A stretch of 64,000 nucleotides of DNA from Sediminibacterium sp. FEMGT703S (GTDB lineage: Bacteria; Bacteroidota; Bacteroidia; Chitinophagales; Chitinophagaceae): NCBI GenBank assembly GCA_002786355.1, contig PGCO01000002.1, positions 558,001-622,000 of the forward strand, given 5' to 3'. Below are positions 18,099-28,106 of this stretch, one piece after another. The notes beneath the pieces are model-generated. The model saw nothing but the letters and a program-made list of their open reading frames with translations. It was not told the DNA's origin and searched no databases. Position 1 is the stretch's first letter; every line of letters begins with the position of its first letter. Both the position numbers and the translations under genes were made by a program.

Positions 18099-20420
18099 AT
18101 GCGACTTCGTTCTATTTTATTTACCCTTATAATCATTTGCTTTGCGTTGATTTCCAAAGCCCAAAAAGGAAGTTTTTCTATTAATGATACTGCATTCATG
18201 CTCAACGGTAAACCAACTGTTATTCGTTGCGGTGAAATGCATTTTGCACGTATTCCCAAACAGTACTGGCGCCACAGACTTCAAATGGCCAAAGCCATGG
18301 GATTAAATACCGTATGTGCTTATATGTTTTGGAATATGCATGAAAAAGAACCCGGTAAATTTACTTGGGATGATCAATCGGATGTGGCTAGTTTCTGTAA
18401 AATAGCGCAGGAAGAGGGATTATACATTATCCTTAGACCTGGTCCCTACTCCTGTGCAGAGTGGGAGTTTGGTGGATTCCCATGGTGGTTGCTTAAAGAC
18501 AAATCCATTCAACTGAGAACACAGCACCCCTATTTCATGGAAAGAAGCCGGCAATATTTAATGGCCGTAGGAAAACAATTAGCACCCTTACAAATCAATC
18601 ATGGCGGTCCAATTCTGATGGTCCAAGTAGAAAATGAATATGGCAGTTTTGGAAATGACAAAGCCTATATTGGCAATCTAAGAGATTATATTCAAGAAGC
18701 TGGATTTACAGTACCCCTTTTTACCTGCGATGGACCAAGTCAATTGAAAAATGATTACAGGCCCGATATTTTTGCTGTTGTTAATTTTGGCAGCAATCCG
18801 CAATCTGCTTTTGAAGACCTTAAAAAAATTCAACCCAAAGGACCATTGATGTGTGGCGAATACTATCCTGGTTGGTTTGATAGCTGGGGCAGAAAACACC
18901 ATACAGGCACAACGGATCGTGTAGTAGCAGAACTTAAATGGATGTTAAAAAATAAAGCATCATTTAGTATTTATATGGCGCATGGAGGTACAACTTTTGG
19001 TACATATAGTGGTGCCAATTCTCCCCCATTCTTACCTCAAACAAGCAGTTATGATTATGATGCGCCGATTAATGAAAGTGGAGAAGCCACAGAAAAATTT
19101 TATAAAATCAGAGAGCTGTTCAGCAAGTATTTGCAAGAAGGAGAAAGCTTGCCTAAAGTACCAGCACCAATCCCCACACAAAAAATAAAACCATTCAGAT
19201 TAACCAATGCTGCACCATTATTCAACAATTTAACTAAACCAGTAAAATCAGACTCAGCCATACTATTTGAAGACCTCAATTTGGGATATGGCTCCATGGT
19301 CTATCAAACGCAATTACCAGCTGGCAAATCAGCAACATTAATTGCTGAAGTGCACGATTATGCAACAGTATATATGGCTGGCAAAATGATTGGCATTGGC
19401 GATAGAAGAAAAGGTAAATTATCCATTCAATTGCCTTCGAGAAAAAAAACAGAAACAATCACGATTGTTGTAGAAGCGATGGGGCGTATTAACTACGGTC
19501 AAAATATGCACGACAGAAAAGGCATTAACGGCAAAGTGATATTGGTAGATGATAAGGGGATTGAAACTTTTGTAAAGAACTGGCTGAATTATCCCATTCC
19601 AATGGGCGACAATACCATATCTGTTGATTTTTCAAAAGTATCGGCAAAGTCAATAGGGCCGAAGTTTTACAAAGGTTTTTTTGAAGCCACAGATCAAAGT
19701 GATACCTACCTTGATGTACGCGGATTGAATAAAGGTTTGGTTTGGATTAACGGCATTTGTTTGGGTCGATACTGGAATATAGGTCCAACACAAACCATGT
19801 TTTTACCAGGCAGTTGGTTGAAAAAAGGTCGCAACGAAATAATGGTTTATGATATTTTTGGATTGAACAATGCAACACTACAAGCGTTAACTGCACCAAT
19901 TCTTGACAGCTTAACAGAACAAGCTGCAGCTGTTAAAACCAGACCAATCAAAGCCATTGACTTTAAAGGTGTAGAACCCATTTACAAAGGAGCATTTGAC
20001 CATACAGAAAAATGGCAAACAGCTAATTTTAGTTCGGTGAAGAATGGGCAATACTTTTGCATTGAAGCCTTAGATGCGCATGATGGCAATGCATTTACCA
20101 CAATAGCAGAATTAGAATTAATAGACGCCAACGGCAAAGACATTCCACGTAATACTTGGAAAATCATTTATGCAGACAGCGAGGAAACAAGTGGTGACGA
20201 TGGAAGAGCTGAAAATATTTTTGATCTTCAGTTTACCAGTATTTGGCATTCGCAATGGCAGGATCAACAACCCAAACATCCCCATCGATTAGTCATTGAT
20301 TTGGGCAGTACTAAATCCATCAAAGGCATTAAATACTTGCCACGACAGGATTCCAAGAATGGTCGCATCAAAAATTATCAATTGTATTTTTTGCAAAAAG
20401 GGAATTTATCCAAACAATAA
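18099..20420 (+). CDS. beta-galactosidase, GH35, with C-terminal F5/8 type C-like domain
   Basis: FMLNGKPTVIRCGEMHFARIPKQYWRHRLQMAKAMGLNTVCAYMFWNMHE, RPGPYSCAEWEFGGFPWWLL, VQVENEYGSFG; C-terminal HRLVIDLGSTKSIKGIKYLPRQD. Confidence 0.95.
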   Translation: MRLRSILFTLIIICFALISKAQKGSFSINDTAFMLNGKPTVIRCGEMHFARIPKQYWRHRLQMAKAMGLNTVCAYMFWNMHEKEPGKFTWDDQSDVASFCKIAQEEGLYIILRPGPYSCAEWEFGGFPWWLLKDKSIQLRTQHPYFMERSRQYLMAVGKQLAPLQINHGGPILMVQVENEYGSFGNDKAYIGNLRDYIQEAGFTVPLFTCDGPSQLKNDYRPDIFAVVNFGSNPQSAFEDLKKIQPKGPLMCGEYYPGWFDSWGRKHHTGTTDRVVAELKWMLKNKASFSIYMAHGGTTFGTYSGANSPPFLPQTSSYDYDAPINESGEATEKFYKIRELFSKYLQEGESLPKVPAPIPTQKIKPFRLTNAAPLFNNLTKPVKSDSAILFEDLNLGYGSMVYQTQLPAGKSATLIAEVHDYATVYMAGKMIGIGDRRKGKLSIQLPSRKKTETITIVVEAMGRINYGQNMHDRKGINGKVILVDDKGIETFVKNWLNYPIPMGDNTISVDFSKVSAKSIGPKFYKGFFEATDQSDTYLDVRGLNKGLVWINGICLGRYWNIGPTQTMFLPGSWLKKGRNEIMVYDIFGLNNATLQALTAPILDSLTEQAAAVKTRPIKAIDFKGVEPIYKGAFDHTEKWQTANFSSVKNGQYFCIEALDAHDGNAFTTIAELELIDANGKDIPRNTWKIIYADSEETSGDDGRAENIFDLQFTSIWHSQWQDQQPKHPHRLVIDLGSTKSIKGIKYLPRQDSKNGRIKNYQLYFLQKGNLSKQ

Positions 20421-20423
20421 ATA

Positions 20424-21845
20424 TTACCCCCACCCTCCACCAAGTGCGCGATAAATATTTACTCTCGCACTCAATTGTTTCATACGAATTTCAATCAATT
20501 GCATTTTTGATTCCAAAGCTTCTCTTTGAGTTAATAATACTTCCATATAATCTGCTCGAGCAGAATTAAATAAATTATTAGAAATGGCAACAGACTGCAA
20601 TAAAATATCGACTTCTTTTGATTTCATCTCATAACTGGCTTTAAAATTATTAGCTTTTGCCATTTGATTCAGCACTTCTGTATAAGCAGTTAAAATAGTC
20701 TGTTCATACATATAAACTGCTTGTATTTGTTGTGCATTGGCATTATAATAGGTTGCAATAATTGCGTTCTTATTAATTAATGGAGCCATCATATCACCAG
20801 CAAGATTATACAATATTGAAGCTGGCCTTACCAAATACAAAGGATTAAATGCTTGAAAACCAAGACCTGCTTGAATGCTAAATGACGGATAAAAATTAGT
20901 TCTAGCAACCTGCACATCCAACTTTGCAGCTGCGATGTTTAATTCTGCTTGTCGAATATCAGGTCTGTTGATCAATAATTGAGAAGGTATGCCAGTTTGC
21001 ATTTCATCCATCGGAATATGACTAAACAAAGTAGAATTTCTAGTAATGGTTGGCGAATACTTACCTGTTAGGAATCTGATTTTATTTTCTGTTTCAGTGA
21101 TTTGTTGATTTATTTGATAGCGAAGATTCTGTGTATTTAGCAGTTGTGCTTCAAATCGATTTACGGCTAATTGAGTGACTTTTGCTGCTTCCTTTTGTTG
21201 CTTTATCACTTTCAATACGTTACTCTGTAACTCAATATTCTGTTGAATAATATCTAATTGATTATCGAGTGCCATCAACTCATAATATGACGCTGCTATT
21301 TCTGCAATAATATTGGTGACCATGAAGTTTTTCCCCTCAACTGCTGCGGAGTACTTAATAGCAGCAGACTTAGTAGCATTTCGCAATTTTTTCCAAACAT
21401 CTAATTCCCAAGAAAAATAAGCTCCGACCATGAAATCACCTATATATTTCGGCCCTTTATCAGGATTGGCTTTTAAATCCTCTTCTGAAAAGCCATCCCA
21501 AGTATATTTAGCTGCTCTATCAGGTCCTGCCCCTGCTTTTAAATTTACAAAAGGTTTATACTCACCATTTCTTTGCAAAACTTCATTCTTACTCATTTCA
21601 ATTTCTTGAACCATGATATTTAACTCCTGATTATTTTGGAGTGCAGTATCTATTAATGAAATGAGATTAGGGTCTGAAAAGTATTTTCGCCATTCCAATT
21701 TGACCATATTCATCGTATCCTGAATATTATTAAAAGTGGAGGGAATCGTTTTATTTTCTTCCTTACTTATAAGTGCAGGAACTTTACATGCTTGCAGCCA
21801 AACTATAGTGCAAAGAATTAAAATATAGTTAGTTATTTGTTTCAT
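20424..21845 (-). CDS. TolC-family outer-membrane efflux protein (NodT/OprM type)
   Basis: Lipobox LQACKVP; RPDIRQAELNIAAAKLDVQVARTNFYPSFSI; next to RND pump genes. Confidence 0.92.
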   Translation of the reverse strand: MKQITNYILILCTIVWLQACKVPALISKEENKTIPSTFNNIQDTMNMVKLEWRKYFSDPNLISLIDTALQNNQELNIMVQEIEMSKNEVLQRNGEYKPFVNLKAGAGPDRAAKYTWDGFSEEDLKANPDKGPKYIGDFMVGAYFSWELDVWKKLRNATKSAAIKYSAAVEGKNFMVTNIIAEIAASYYELMALDNQLDIIQQNIELQSNVLKVIKQQKEAAKVTQLAVNRFEAQLLNTQNLRYQINQQITETENKIRFLTGKYSPTITRNSTLFSHIPMDEMQTGIPSQLLINRPDIRQAELNIAAAKLDVQVARTNFYPSFSIQAGLGFQAFNPLYLVRPASILYNLAGDMMAPLINKNAIIATYYNANAQQIQAVYMYEQTILTAYTEVLNQMAKANNFKASYEMKSKEVDILLQSVAISNNLFNSARADYMEVLLTQREALESKMQLIEIRMKQLSARVNIYRALGGGWG

Positions 21846-24800
21846 TATCTTTCTTGTTTCTAAATTTTAAAAATATTTTTTTGATTTTGTTGGTCATTGG
21901 CGTGTTGCTTTCAACAAAATCTTCACTTAGAGGGTTCTGATCTTCATCGCGGATTAAGTATCTCCCTTCTTGGAGTGATCCAAAAATGTAGTAAAGCCCG
22001 GGTACAATGATTACACCAAACATGGTTCCAAATAACATCCCCCCTAAAGCAGACGACCCTATGGTATGATTTCCCACTGCACCAGGACCTGTTGCAATCA
22101 CCAGCGGTATTAAACCAGCAATAAAAGCAAAAGATGTCATAAGAATAGGCCTAAATCGAGCTTTAGCTCCTTCAATAGCGGCATCTAAAACAGTTGCGCC
22201 TTTATTGTGTTTTTGTACTGCAAACTCCACAATTAAAACCGCATTTTTACCTAACAGGCCTACCAACATGATTAAGCCTACTTGTGCATAAATATCATTT
22301 GAAAGCCCCATTAATTTTAAAAGAAAAAAAGACCCAAATATACCAGGAGGCAAAGAAAGCAATACCGCAAAAGGCAATAAGAAACTTTCGTACTGTGATG
22401 CTAAAATTAAGTAAACAAATAGTATCACAATTAAAAATAAATACAATGCCTCATTACCTCTTTTAGCCTCATCATAAGATAAACCTTCCCAAGCGATATC
22501 ATAACCACGAGGCAATGTTTGCGCAGCTACTTCTTTAATGGCATTAATGGCATCTCCTGATGAATATCCTTTCGCCGGAGTACCATTTATCAATGAAGAA
22601 ATGTACAAATTATATCGTGCTATTTCATTGGGTCCTTGTGTTTTCTTTATGGTCATAAAAGCAGAATAGGGCACCATTTCGCCATGATCGTTTTTTACAA
22701 ACATATTTAGGATATCAGATGGTTGCTTACGGAATTCAGGACCAGCCTGTGTATATACTTTATAGTAATTATTAAATCTAATAAACCCTTGCTCATAAGT
22801 ACTTCCAATCATTACATTTAAATTCTCCATTGCATTACCCAATGAAACTCCTTTCTGCATAGCCAAGGCATTGTCTACAGAAATTTCATACTGTGGATAC
22901 TTTGCTGAATAGAAAGAGAACAATCCAGCTAATTCCTTTCTTTTTTTAAGGGAAGCTAAAAATTCGGCGTTTATTCTATCAAATTCTTGATAATCCACAT
23001 CACTTCCCTTATCGAGTAATCGCAATGAAAATCCATCAGAAGTTCCATAACCTGGAACTGCAGGCGGTTCAAAATATTCAATATTGGCAGGAAGATCTTT
23101 GGATTCTTTTTCTAACTCTTCAATTACTTCTTTAACAGATTGTTTTCTTTCGGACCAATCTTTTAAGTTAATTAAACAAGTACCTGCATTAGAGCCTCGA
23201 CCTTCAGTCAAAATTTCATACCCAGCTAATGATGTCACAGAAGACACTCCTTCAATTTTGCTTGCAATCATTTGCAATTTTCTAGAAATCTCATTGGTAC
23301 GTTCAAGTGTAGTACCAGGGCTTGTTTGAATAATTGCATAAATCTGTCCTTGATCTTCACTAGGAATAAAACCAGCAGGAAGTATTTTGTTGACACTAAA
23401 AATTCCAAAAGAAAAAATCACTAGGATTCCATAAGTAATCAATCGTCTGTTAACAATTAATGATAAAAACTTTGTATATCTGCCAGTTAAGCGCTCAAAT
23501 TTGTGGTTAAACCAATTGATAAATTGATTGATAGGTGTTTTTCTTTTAGGCTTACCATGTGTATTTTTTAGTAGCATAGCACAGAGTACTGGAGTGAGCG
23601 TCAGTGCTACAAAGCCCGAAATCACAATAGCACTTGCCATAGTCAATGAAAATTGTCGATACAACACTCCTACTGGCCCAGTCATAAATGCCACTGGCAC
23701 AAACACAGAAGTCATTACTAATGTAATTGCGATAATTGCTCCACTGATTTCTCGAATAACTTTTTTAACTGCTGCAAAAGGAGATATATTCTCTTCTTCC
23801 ATCTTTACATGAACTGCTTCCACTACAACAATGGCATCATCCACAACTACTCCAATCGCAAGAACCAATGCGAACAAAGTAATCAGGTTAATACTTAACC
23901 CAAAAAACTTCATCAATGCAAATGCACCAATTAATGACACTGGCACAGCTAAAATTGGAATAATAGTTGAGCGCCAATCTCCTAAAAAGATAAAAACTAC
24001 AATTGCAACAAGTATAAATGCTTCTAACAAAGTGTGTAATACTTTATCAATAGATGCATCCACAAATTTTGATACATCATAATTGATTTCGTAATCAATA
24101 CCTGGGGGGAAATCTTTTTTAAGTTCAGCTAATTTTGCTTTAACCTCACTAATCACAGTGTTTGCATTACTACCTGGATTTTGTTTAAGCACTAACGAAG
24201 CAGATGGATGTCCATCCTTATTTGAATAAATATCCACAAATTCACTCCCAACTTCTACTTCAGCAATATCTTTTAACTTAAGAATCTCCCCTTTTGCATT
24301 TGCCTTTATAATAATATTTTGATATTGTTCAGGCGTGTTATACCAACCTTTGTAGGTAAAAACATATTCTTGTGATTGCGCTTTTTTACCTGAGCTTAAT
24401 CCCACTCTACCTGGCCTAGCTAAAACACTTTGCTCATCAATTGAATTTAAAACCTCTTCTGCAGAAATATTATATGCCCTCATTCGCTCAGGGTCTAACC
24501 ATACGCGAATAGCAAATGCACGGCTTCCTATTGCTTGGGCAAAACCCATTCCATTGATTCGTTGAAGTTCTGGCAAGATGTAAGTATTGGCGTAGTTAAA
24601 TAAATACTTTTCATCAACATCATTGTCTTTACTAAAAAGATTTAAATACATCAACATGCTCGGCTGTAGTGGCGAAATAATTACACCTTCTCTTTGTACG
24701 AGTGGCGGTAAATTTGTCATAACCTGATCTACCCTTGACTTCACTCTAACAGCAGCTAGTGTTGGATCTGTGCCTGGTTCAAAAATTACTTCAATGGTTG

Positions 24801-25062
24801 CTTCACTTGCACTTGTGGCATCAGAGATCATATATTGCATTCCTTGCACACCATTAATTGCACGCTCTATAATGGTTAATGTAGATTTAACCAATACATC
24901 AGCATTTGAGCCAGGGAACTCAATAAATATATTCACTCGAGGGGGTGCAATTTCAGGAAACTGGGCAACTGGTGAAGTTTTAATGGCTAATAATCCCAAA
25001 AAAACAATCACAACTGATAAGGCAATGGCAAGCACTGGCCTTTTAATAAACTTATTAAACAT
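21829..25062 (-). CDS. RND efflux transporter permease (HAE1/AcrB-like)
   Basis: 1077 aa; N-terminus MFNKFIKRPVLAIALSVVIVFLGLLA; VGVVVDDAIVVVEAVH; GLLGKNAVLIVEFA. Confidence 0.97.
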   Translation of the reverse strand: MFNKFIKRPVLAIALSVVIVFLGLLAIKTSPVAQFPEIAPPRVNIFIEFPGSNADVLVKSTLTIIERAINGVQGMQYMISDATSASEATIEVIFEPGTDPTLAAVRVKSRVDQVMTNLPPLVQREGVIISPLQPSMLMYLNLFSKDNDVDEKYLFNYANTYILPELQRINGMGFAQAIGSRAFAIRVWLDPERMRAYNISAEEVLNSIDEQSVLARPGRVGLSSGKKAQSQEYVFTYKGWYNTPEQYQNIIIKANAKGEILKLKDIAEVEVGSEFVDIYSNKDGHPSASLVLKQNPGSNANTVISEVKAKLAELKKDFPPGIDYEINYDVSKFVDASIDKVLHTLLEAFILVAIVVFIFLGDWRSTIIPILAVPVSLIGAFALMKFFGLSINLITLFALVLAIGVVVDDAIVVVEAVHVKMEEENISPFAAVKKVIREISGAIIAITLVMTSVFVPVAFMTGPVGVLYRQFSLTMASAIVISGFVALTLTPVLCAMLLKNTHGKPKRKTPINQFINWFNHKFERLTGRYTKFLSLIVNRRLITYGILVIFSFGIFSVNKILPAGFIPSEDQGQIYAIIQTSPGTTLERTNEISRKLQMIASKIEGVSSVTSLAGYEILTEGRGSNAGTCLINLKDWSERKQSVKEVIEELEKESKDLPANIEYFEPPAVPGYGTSDGFSLRLLDKGSDVDYQEFDRINAEFLASLKKRKELAGLFSFYSAKYPQYEISVDNALAMQKGVSLGNAMENLNVMIGSTYEQGFIRFNNYYKVYTQAGPEFRKQPSDILNMFVKNDHGEMVPYSAFMTIKKTQGPNEIARYNLYISSLINGTPAKGYSSGDAINAIKEVAAQTLPRGYDIAWEGLSYDEAKRGNEALYLFLIVILFVYLILASQYESFLLPFAVLLSLPPGIFGSFFLLKLMGLSNDIYAQVGLIMLVGLLGKNAVLIVEFAVQKHNKGATVLDAAIEGAKARFRPILMTSFAFIAGLIPLVIATGPGAVGNHTIGSSALGGMLFGTMFGVIIVPGLYYIFGSLQEGRYLIRDEDQNPLSEDFVESNTPMTNKIKKIFLKFRNKKDNETNN

Positions 25063-25088
25063 TGTTTTACTTTTTTTGATTTGCAGGA

Positions 25089-26174
25089 CTATTCTGCGTG
25101 TAAATTGTTTAGCTCTGCTAGTTCTTTTGCAAAAGGCATAAATGAGTATTTTATTCGCTCATTATTTTTAACCTTCCCTAACCCCTCTGCAAGAATTTTA
25201 TCTTTAGCGTTCAGCCCTGAAGCCACCACATATAAATGTGGCATTTCCTGTGAAACCGTTATCTGCTTTGCCTTTAAAGTATTGCTCGCATCAACTATAT
25301 AAACAAACTTTTTATCGAGCACATCAAAAGTGGCCCTTTGAGGAATTATAACAGCATTCTTGAGAATAATAGGCATTAGTATTTTACCTGTTTCACCATG
25401 TCGCAGTATCCTTTTAGGATTGGGGAAAGTAGCTCTAAATGCGATATTACCCGTTTCATTATTGAAATCTGCTTCTATGGTTTCAACTTCTCCTTTTTGA
25501 TCAAACACTTTATGATTAGCCATTTCTAACATTACAATGGCATTATTTGCACTTTTCTCTAATGAAATATAATCTAGGTATTCTGCCTCTGGCACATTAA
25601 AATACCCCCACATTTTACTGTTATCTGCTAGAGTGGTTAGTAATTCCCCTTCATTTAAAAGGCTCCCAAGACGCACATTAAATCGATCGATAATGCCATT
25701 GAAAGGTGCTCTAATTTCCGTAAACGAAAGATGGGCTTTTGCAAGTAGCAACTCCGCTTTTGCTTTGTCTAACTTAGCTTTTGCAAGTGCAAGTTCATTT
25801 TTTGAAACGATATTGCTATCTGCTAATTGCTTCGTATTTTGATATTCAATCTTAGCAAAATTAACTTCTGCTTCAGATTTTTGCGTTTCAGCTTGATAAA
25901 TCAATGGCATAATCTGAAACATAATTTGCCCTTTCTTTACATATTGGCCTTCATTAACATAAATATTTTGCAAATAACCTTTTTCAAGTGCCCTAATTTC
26001 AATGTGTTGTACAGATTGTAACTGACACACATATTCCTTATTAAAAGTGGTGTCAATTTCAATTGGACTCGTTACAATAAATTGAATTTCTTCTTTTTTT
26101 TCTTCTTTGTGTTCTTTGCAACTAGTAGTAAATAAAATGGTTGCAGATATTATGGAAATTAAACCCTGTTTCAT
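25089..26174 (-). CDS. RND efflux periplasmic adaptor (membrane fusion protein)
   Basis: Lipobox FTTSCKE; IEIRALEKGYLQNIYVNEGQYVKKGQIMFQI; FTEIRAPFNGIIDRFNVRLGSLL. Confidence 0.94.
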   Translation of the reverse strand: MKQGLISIISATILFTTSCKEHKEEKKEEIQFIVTSPIEIDTTFNKEYVCQLQSVQHIEIRALEKGYLQNIYVNEGQYVKKGQIMFQIMPLIYQAETQKSEAEVNFAKIEYQNTKQLADSNIVSKNELALAKAKLDKAKAELLLAKAHLSFTEIRAPFNGIIDRFNVRLGSLLNEGELLTTLADNSKMWGYFNVPEAEYLDYISLEKSANNAIVMLEMANHKVFDQKGEVETIEADFNNETGNIAFRATFPNPKRILRHGETGKILMPIILKNAVIIPQRATFDVLDKKFVYIVDASNTLKAKQITVSQEMPHLYVVASGLNAKDKILAEGLGKVKNNERIKYSFMPFAKELAELNNLHAE

Positions 26175-26279
26175 ATTTTTCGATTGACTAAGAAATGTAA
26201 AATGACTATGTCAAGTGAGGCATCACACACTAAAGAAGTGGATGCATCAGTTGCATTAAATACTGATCAAATCAAAAAA

Positions 26280-26717
26280 TTAAGCGAGGTTACTTTTCCA
26301 AGAATGATGGAGCACAAATAGTGGGATTGGAATAATTTGCTGTACTGCTTGCTCGTTTTGAAAAGACTGAACTGAGTAAGTTTCAACGGATTCATTAAAT
26401 CCAAATATCAGTTCAGAAAAAATGGTGAGCGCCATTTTTTTACCTTCATCAGATTCATCATCAAAGGCTGCATTCAATACTTCAGATTCCTCTGGCAATT
26501 GGAGTGGGTCTGAATTATTAAATGGTAAATTAGATTGATGATGGTTAGATGCAACTGCAGTGTTAGTTGCTTTAATAAAAGGTGAATGTGGAATTTTACT
26601 TTCAATTGTACCTGCAAAAAAAATAAGTACCCATACCATCCATGCCATGAAACCAAACATAGATTTGACCATGTTGTAAGAGCTATTATACTTAGATTTT
26701 TGAATCAATGATACCAT
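26280..26717 (-). CDS. hypothetical protein with one N-terminal hydrophobic segment
   Basis: 145-aa ORF just upstream of the RND operon on the same strand; no family recognised. Confidence 0.5.
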   Translation of the reverse strand: MVSLIQKSKYNSSYNMVKSMFGFMAWMVWVLIFFAGTIESKIPHSPFIKATNTAVASNHHQSNLPFNNSDPLQLPEESEVLNAAFDDESDEGKKMALTIFSELIFGFNESVETYSVQSFQNEQAVQQIIPIPLFVLHHSWKSNLA

Positions 26718-26838
26718 TTGATAAGGTAAAAGTAGTTATAATTTGACTGGCAAAAAGTGAAAAAATCATTAAATAGTTCAAATAATAAAAAAGTTATATT
26801 TACTTTTTTATGAGATACCAATACAAAATTCAAAAGCA

Positions 26839-28023
26839 ATGAAATACATCATCACTGGTTTATTCATTTTTGTTTGTTCATTTGTAACCGCACAAACCAA
26901 ATACGAAAAAGACTTTCTAGCGTTTTGGAATGACGTGAATGATAACTATGCATATCTAGACCAACAAAAAATAAATTGGCTCAAAGTAAAAGAGATCTAT
27001 TCACCACTTGTGAAACAGGTATCCAGTCAACAAGCATTTATCAAATTCATGGAAGGGGTCATTAACGAATGCTATAATGGCCATATTTCACTCTATACAA
27101 ATCTTTCCACCTCAAACAGAATTATTCCAAGCGGTCAAGACATTTATGTTGAAAAGATTAATCATCAATTCGTAATTACCGATTTAAGAAAAGGGTATAA
27201 AGCTGAAAAGTCAGGACTTAAAATTGGAGATGAAATATTACTTTTTCAAGGCAATGCCATTGAAAGTCAATTACAACAGTTCTTGCCCAAATATACCAAT
27301 ACCCATACCAATGATATGTATCAATATGCTATTAATATGCTCTTTGCAGGCACGCATAACACCAATCGGATATTAACCATAAACAGAAATGGAACAACAA
27401 TTACTTTAAACGCAGACAGCATTAAATTAAGCTCAAAATCATCCCTTTTAGAAACAAAACAACTGAATCAAACAACTGCTTACATTAAAATCAAAGATGC
27501 ATTAGGCAACTTCAACTTGATTAATTTATTCGATCAAGCATTAGACAGTTTTCTATTATTCAAGAATATCATTATTGATTTAACTGAAACACCTGGTGGA
27601 GGTAATACAACCGTTGCAAGAAGTATCATGGGTAGGTTCATTCATAAAGCACTCCCCTATCAACAACATGAATTTGATGAAACTATATTTCAAACAAAAA
27701 GACAATGGGTTGAATATGTGACGCCTCGTAAAACCCAATATAAAGGCAATGTATATATCATGGTTGGTCATTGGACAGGCAGCATGGGTGAAGGCATGGC
27801 TATAGGATTTGATGGACTAAAAAGGGCTAAAATTGTAGGCACATCTATGGCCAAACTGTTAGGCGCAGTACAAGGATTCACAATGACCGAAACCAATATT
27901 GGGTTTCAAATTCCCACAGAAAGACTGTATCATATCAATGGCATACCCAGAGAAAAATTTATCCCTACTATACCCACGAAAAACATAGAACAGACCTGGA
28001 ATAAAATCTTACAAATAAAGTGA
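26839..28023 (+). CDS. S41 family peptidase with PDZ domain
   Basis: Signal peptide; ITDLRKGYKAEKSGLKIGDEILLFQG (PDZ); NIIIDLTETPGGGNTTVARSIMGRF and VGHWTGSMGEGMAIGFDGL (S41 Ser region). Confidence 0.88.
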   Translation: MKYIITGLFIFVCSFVTAQTKYEKDFLAFWNDVNDNYAYLDQQKINWLKVKEIYSPLVKQVSSQQAFIKFMEGVINECYNGHISLYTNLSTSNRIIPSGQDIYVEKINHQFVITDLRKGYKAEKSGLKIGDEILLFQGNAIESQLQQFLPKYTNTHTNDMYQYAINMLFAGTHNTNRILTINRNGTTITLNADSIKLSSKSSLLETKQLNQTTAYIKIKDALGNFNLINLFDQALDSFLLFKNIIIDLTETPGGGNTTVARSIMGRFIHKALPYQQHEFDETIFQTKRQWVEYVTPRKTQYKGNVYIMVGHWTGSMGEGMAIGFDGLKRAKIVGTSMAKLLGAVQGFTMTETNIGFQIPTERLYHINGIPREKFIPTIPTKNIEQTWNKILQIK

Positions 28024-28052
28024 ATTCAACAGGAAGGGATAAAACTAATTTC

Positions 28053-28083
28053 ATAAAAAAACCCGACCATTTTCATAGCCGGG
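28053..28083 (-). terminator. rho-independent terminator of citrate synthase
   Basis: Minus strand CCCGGCTA-TGAAAA-TGGTCGGG followed by TTTTTTT. Confidence 0.8.
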
Positions 28084-28106
28084 CTGTATATTGAATCAGG
28101 AGAATT

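Noticed and set aside
20424-26174. RND efflux operon as a novel system
   Set aside because: Standard adaptor-permease-TolC organisation with clear family motifs.
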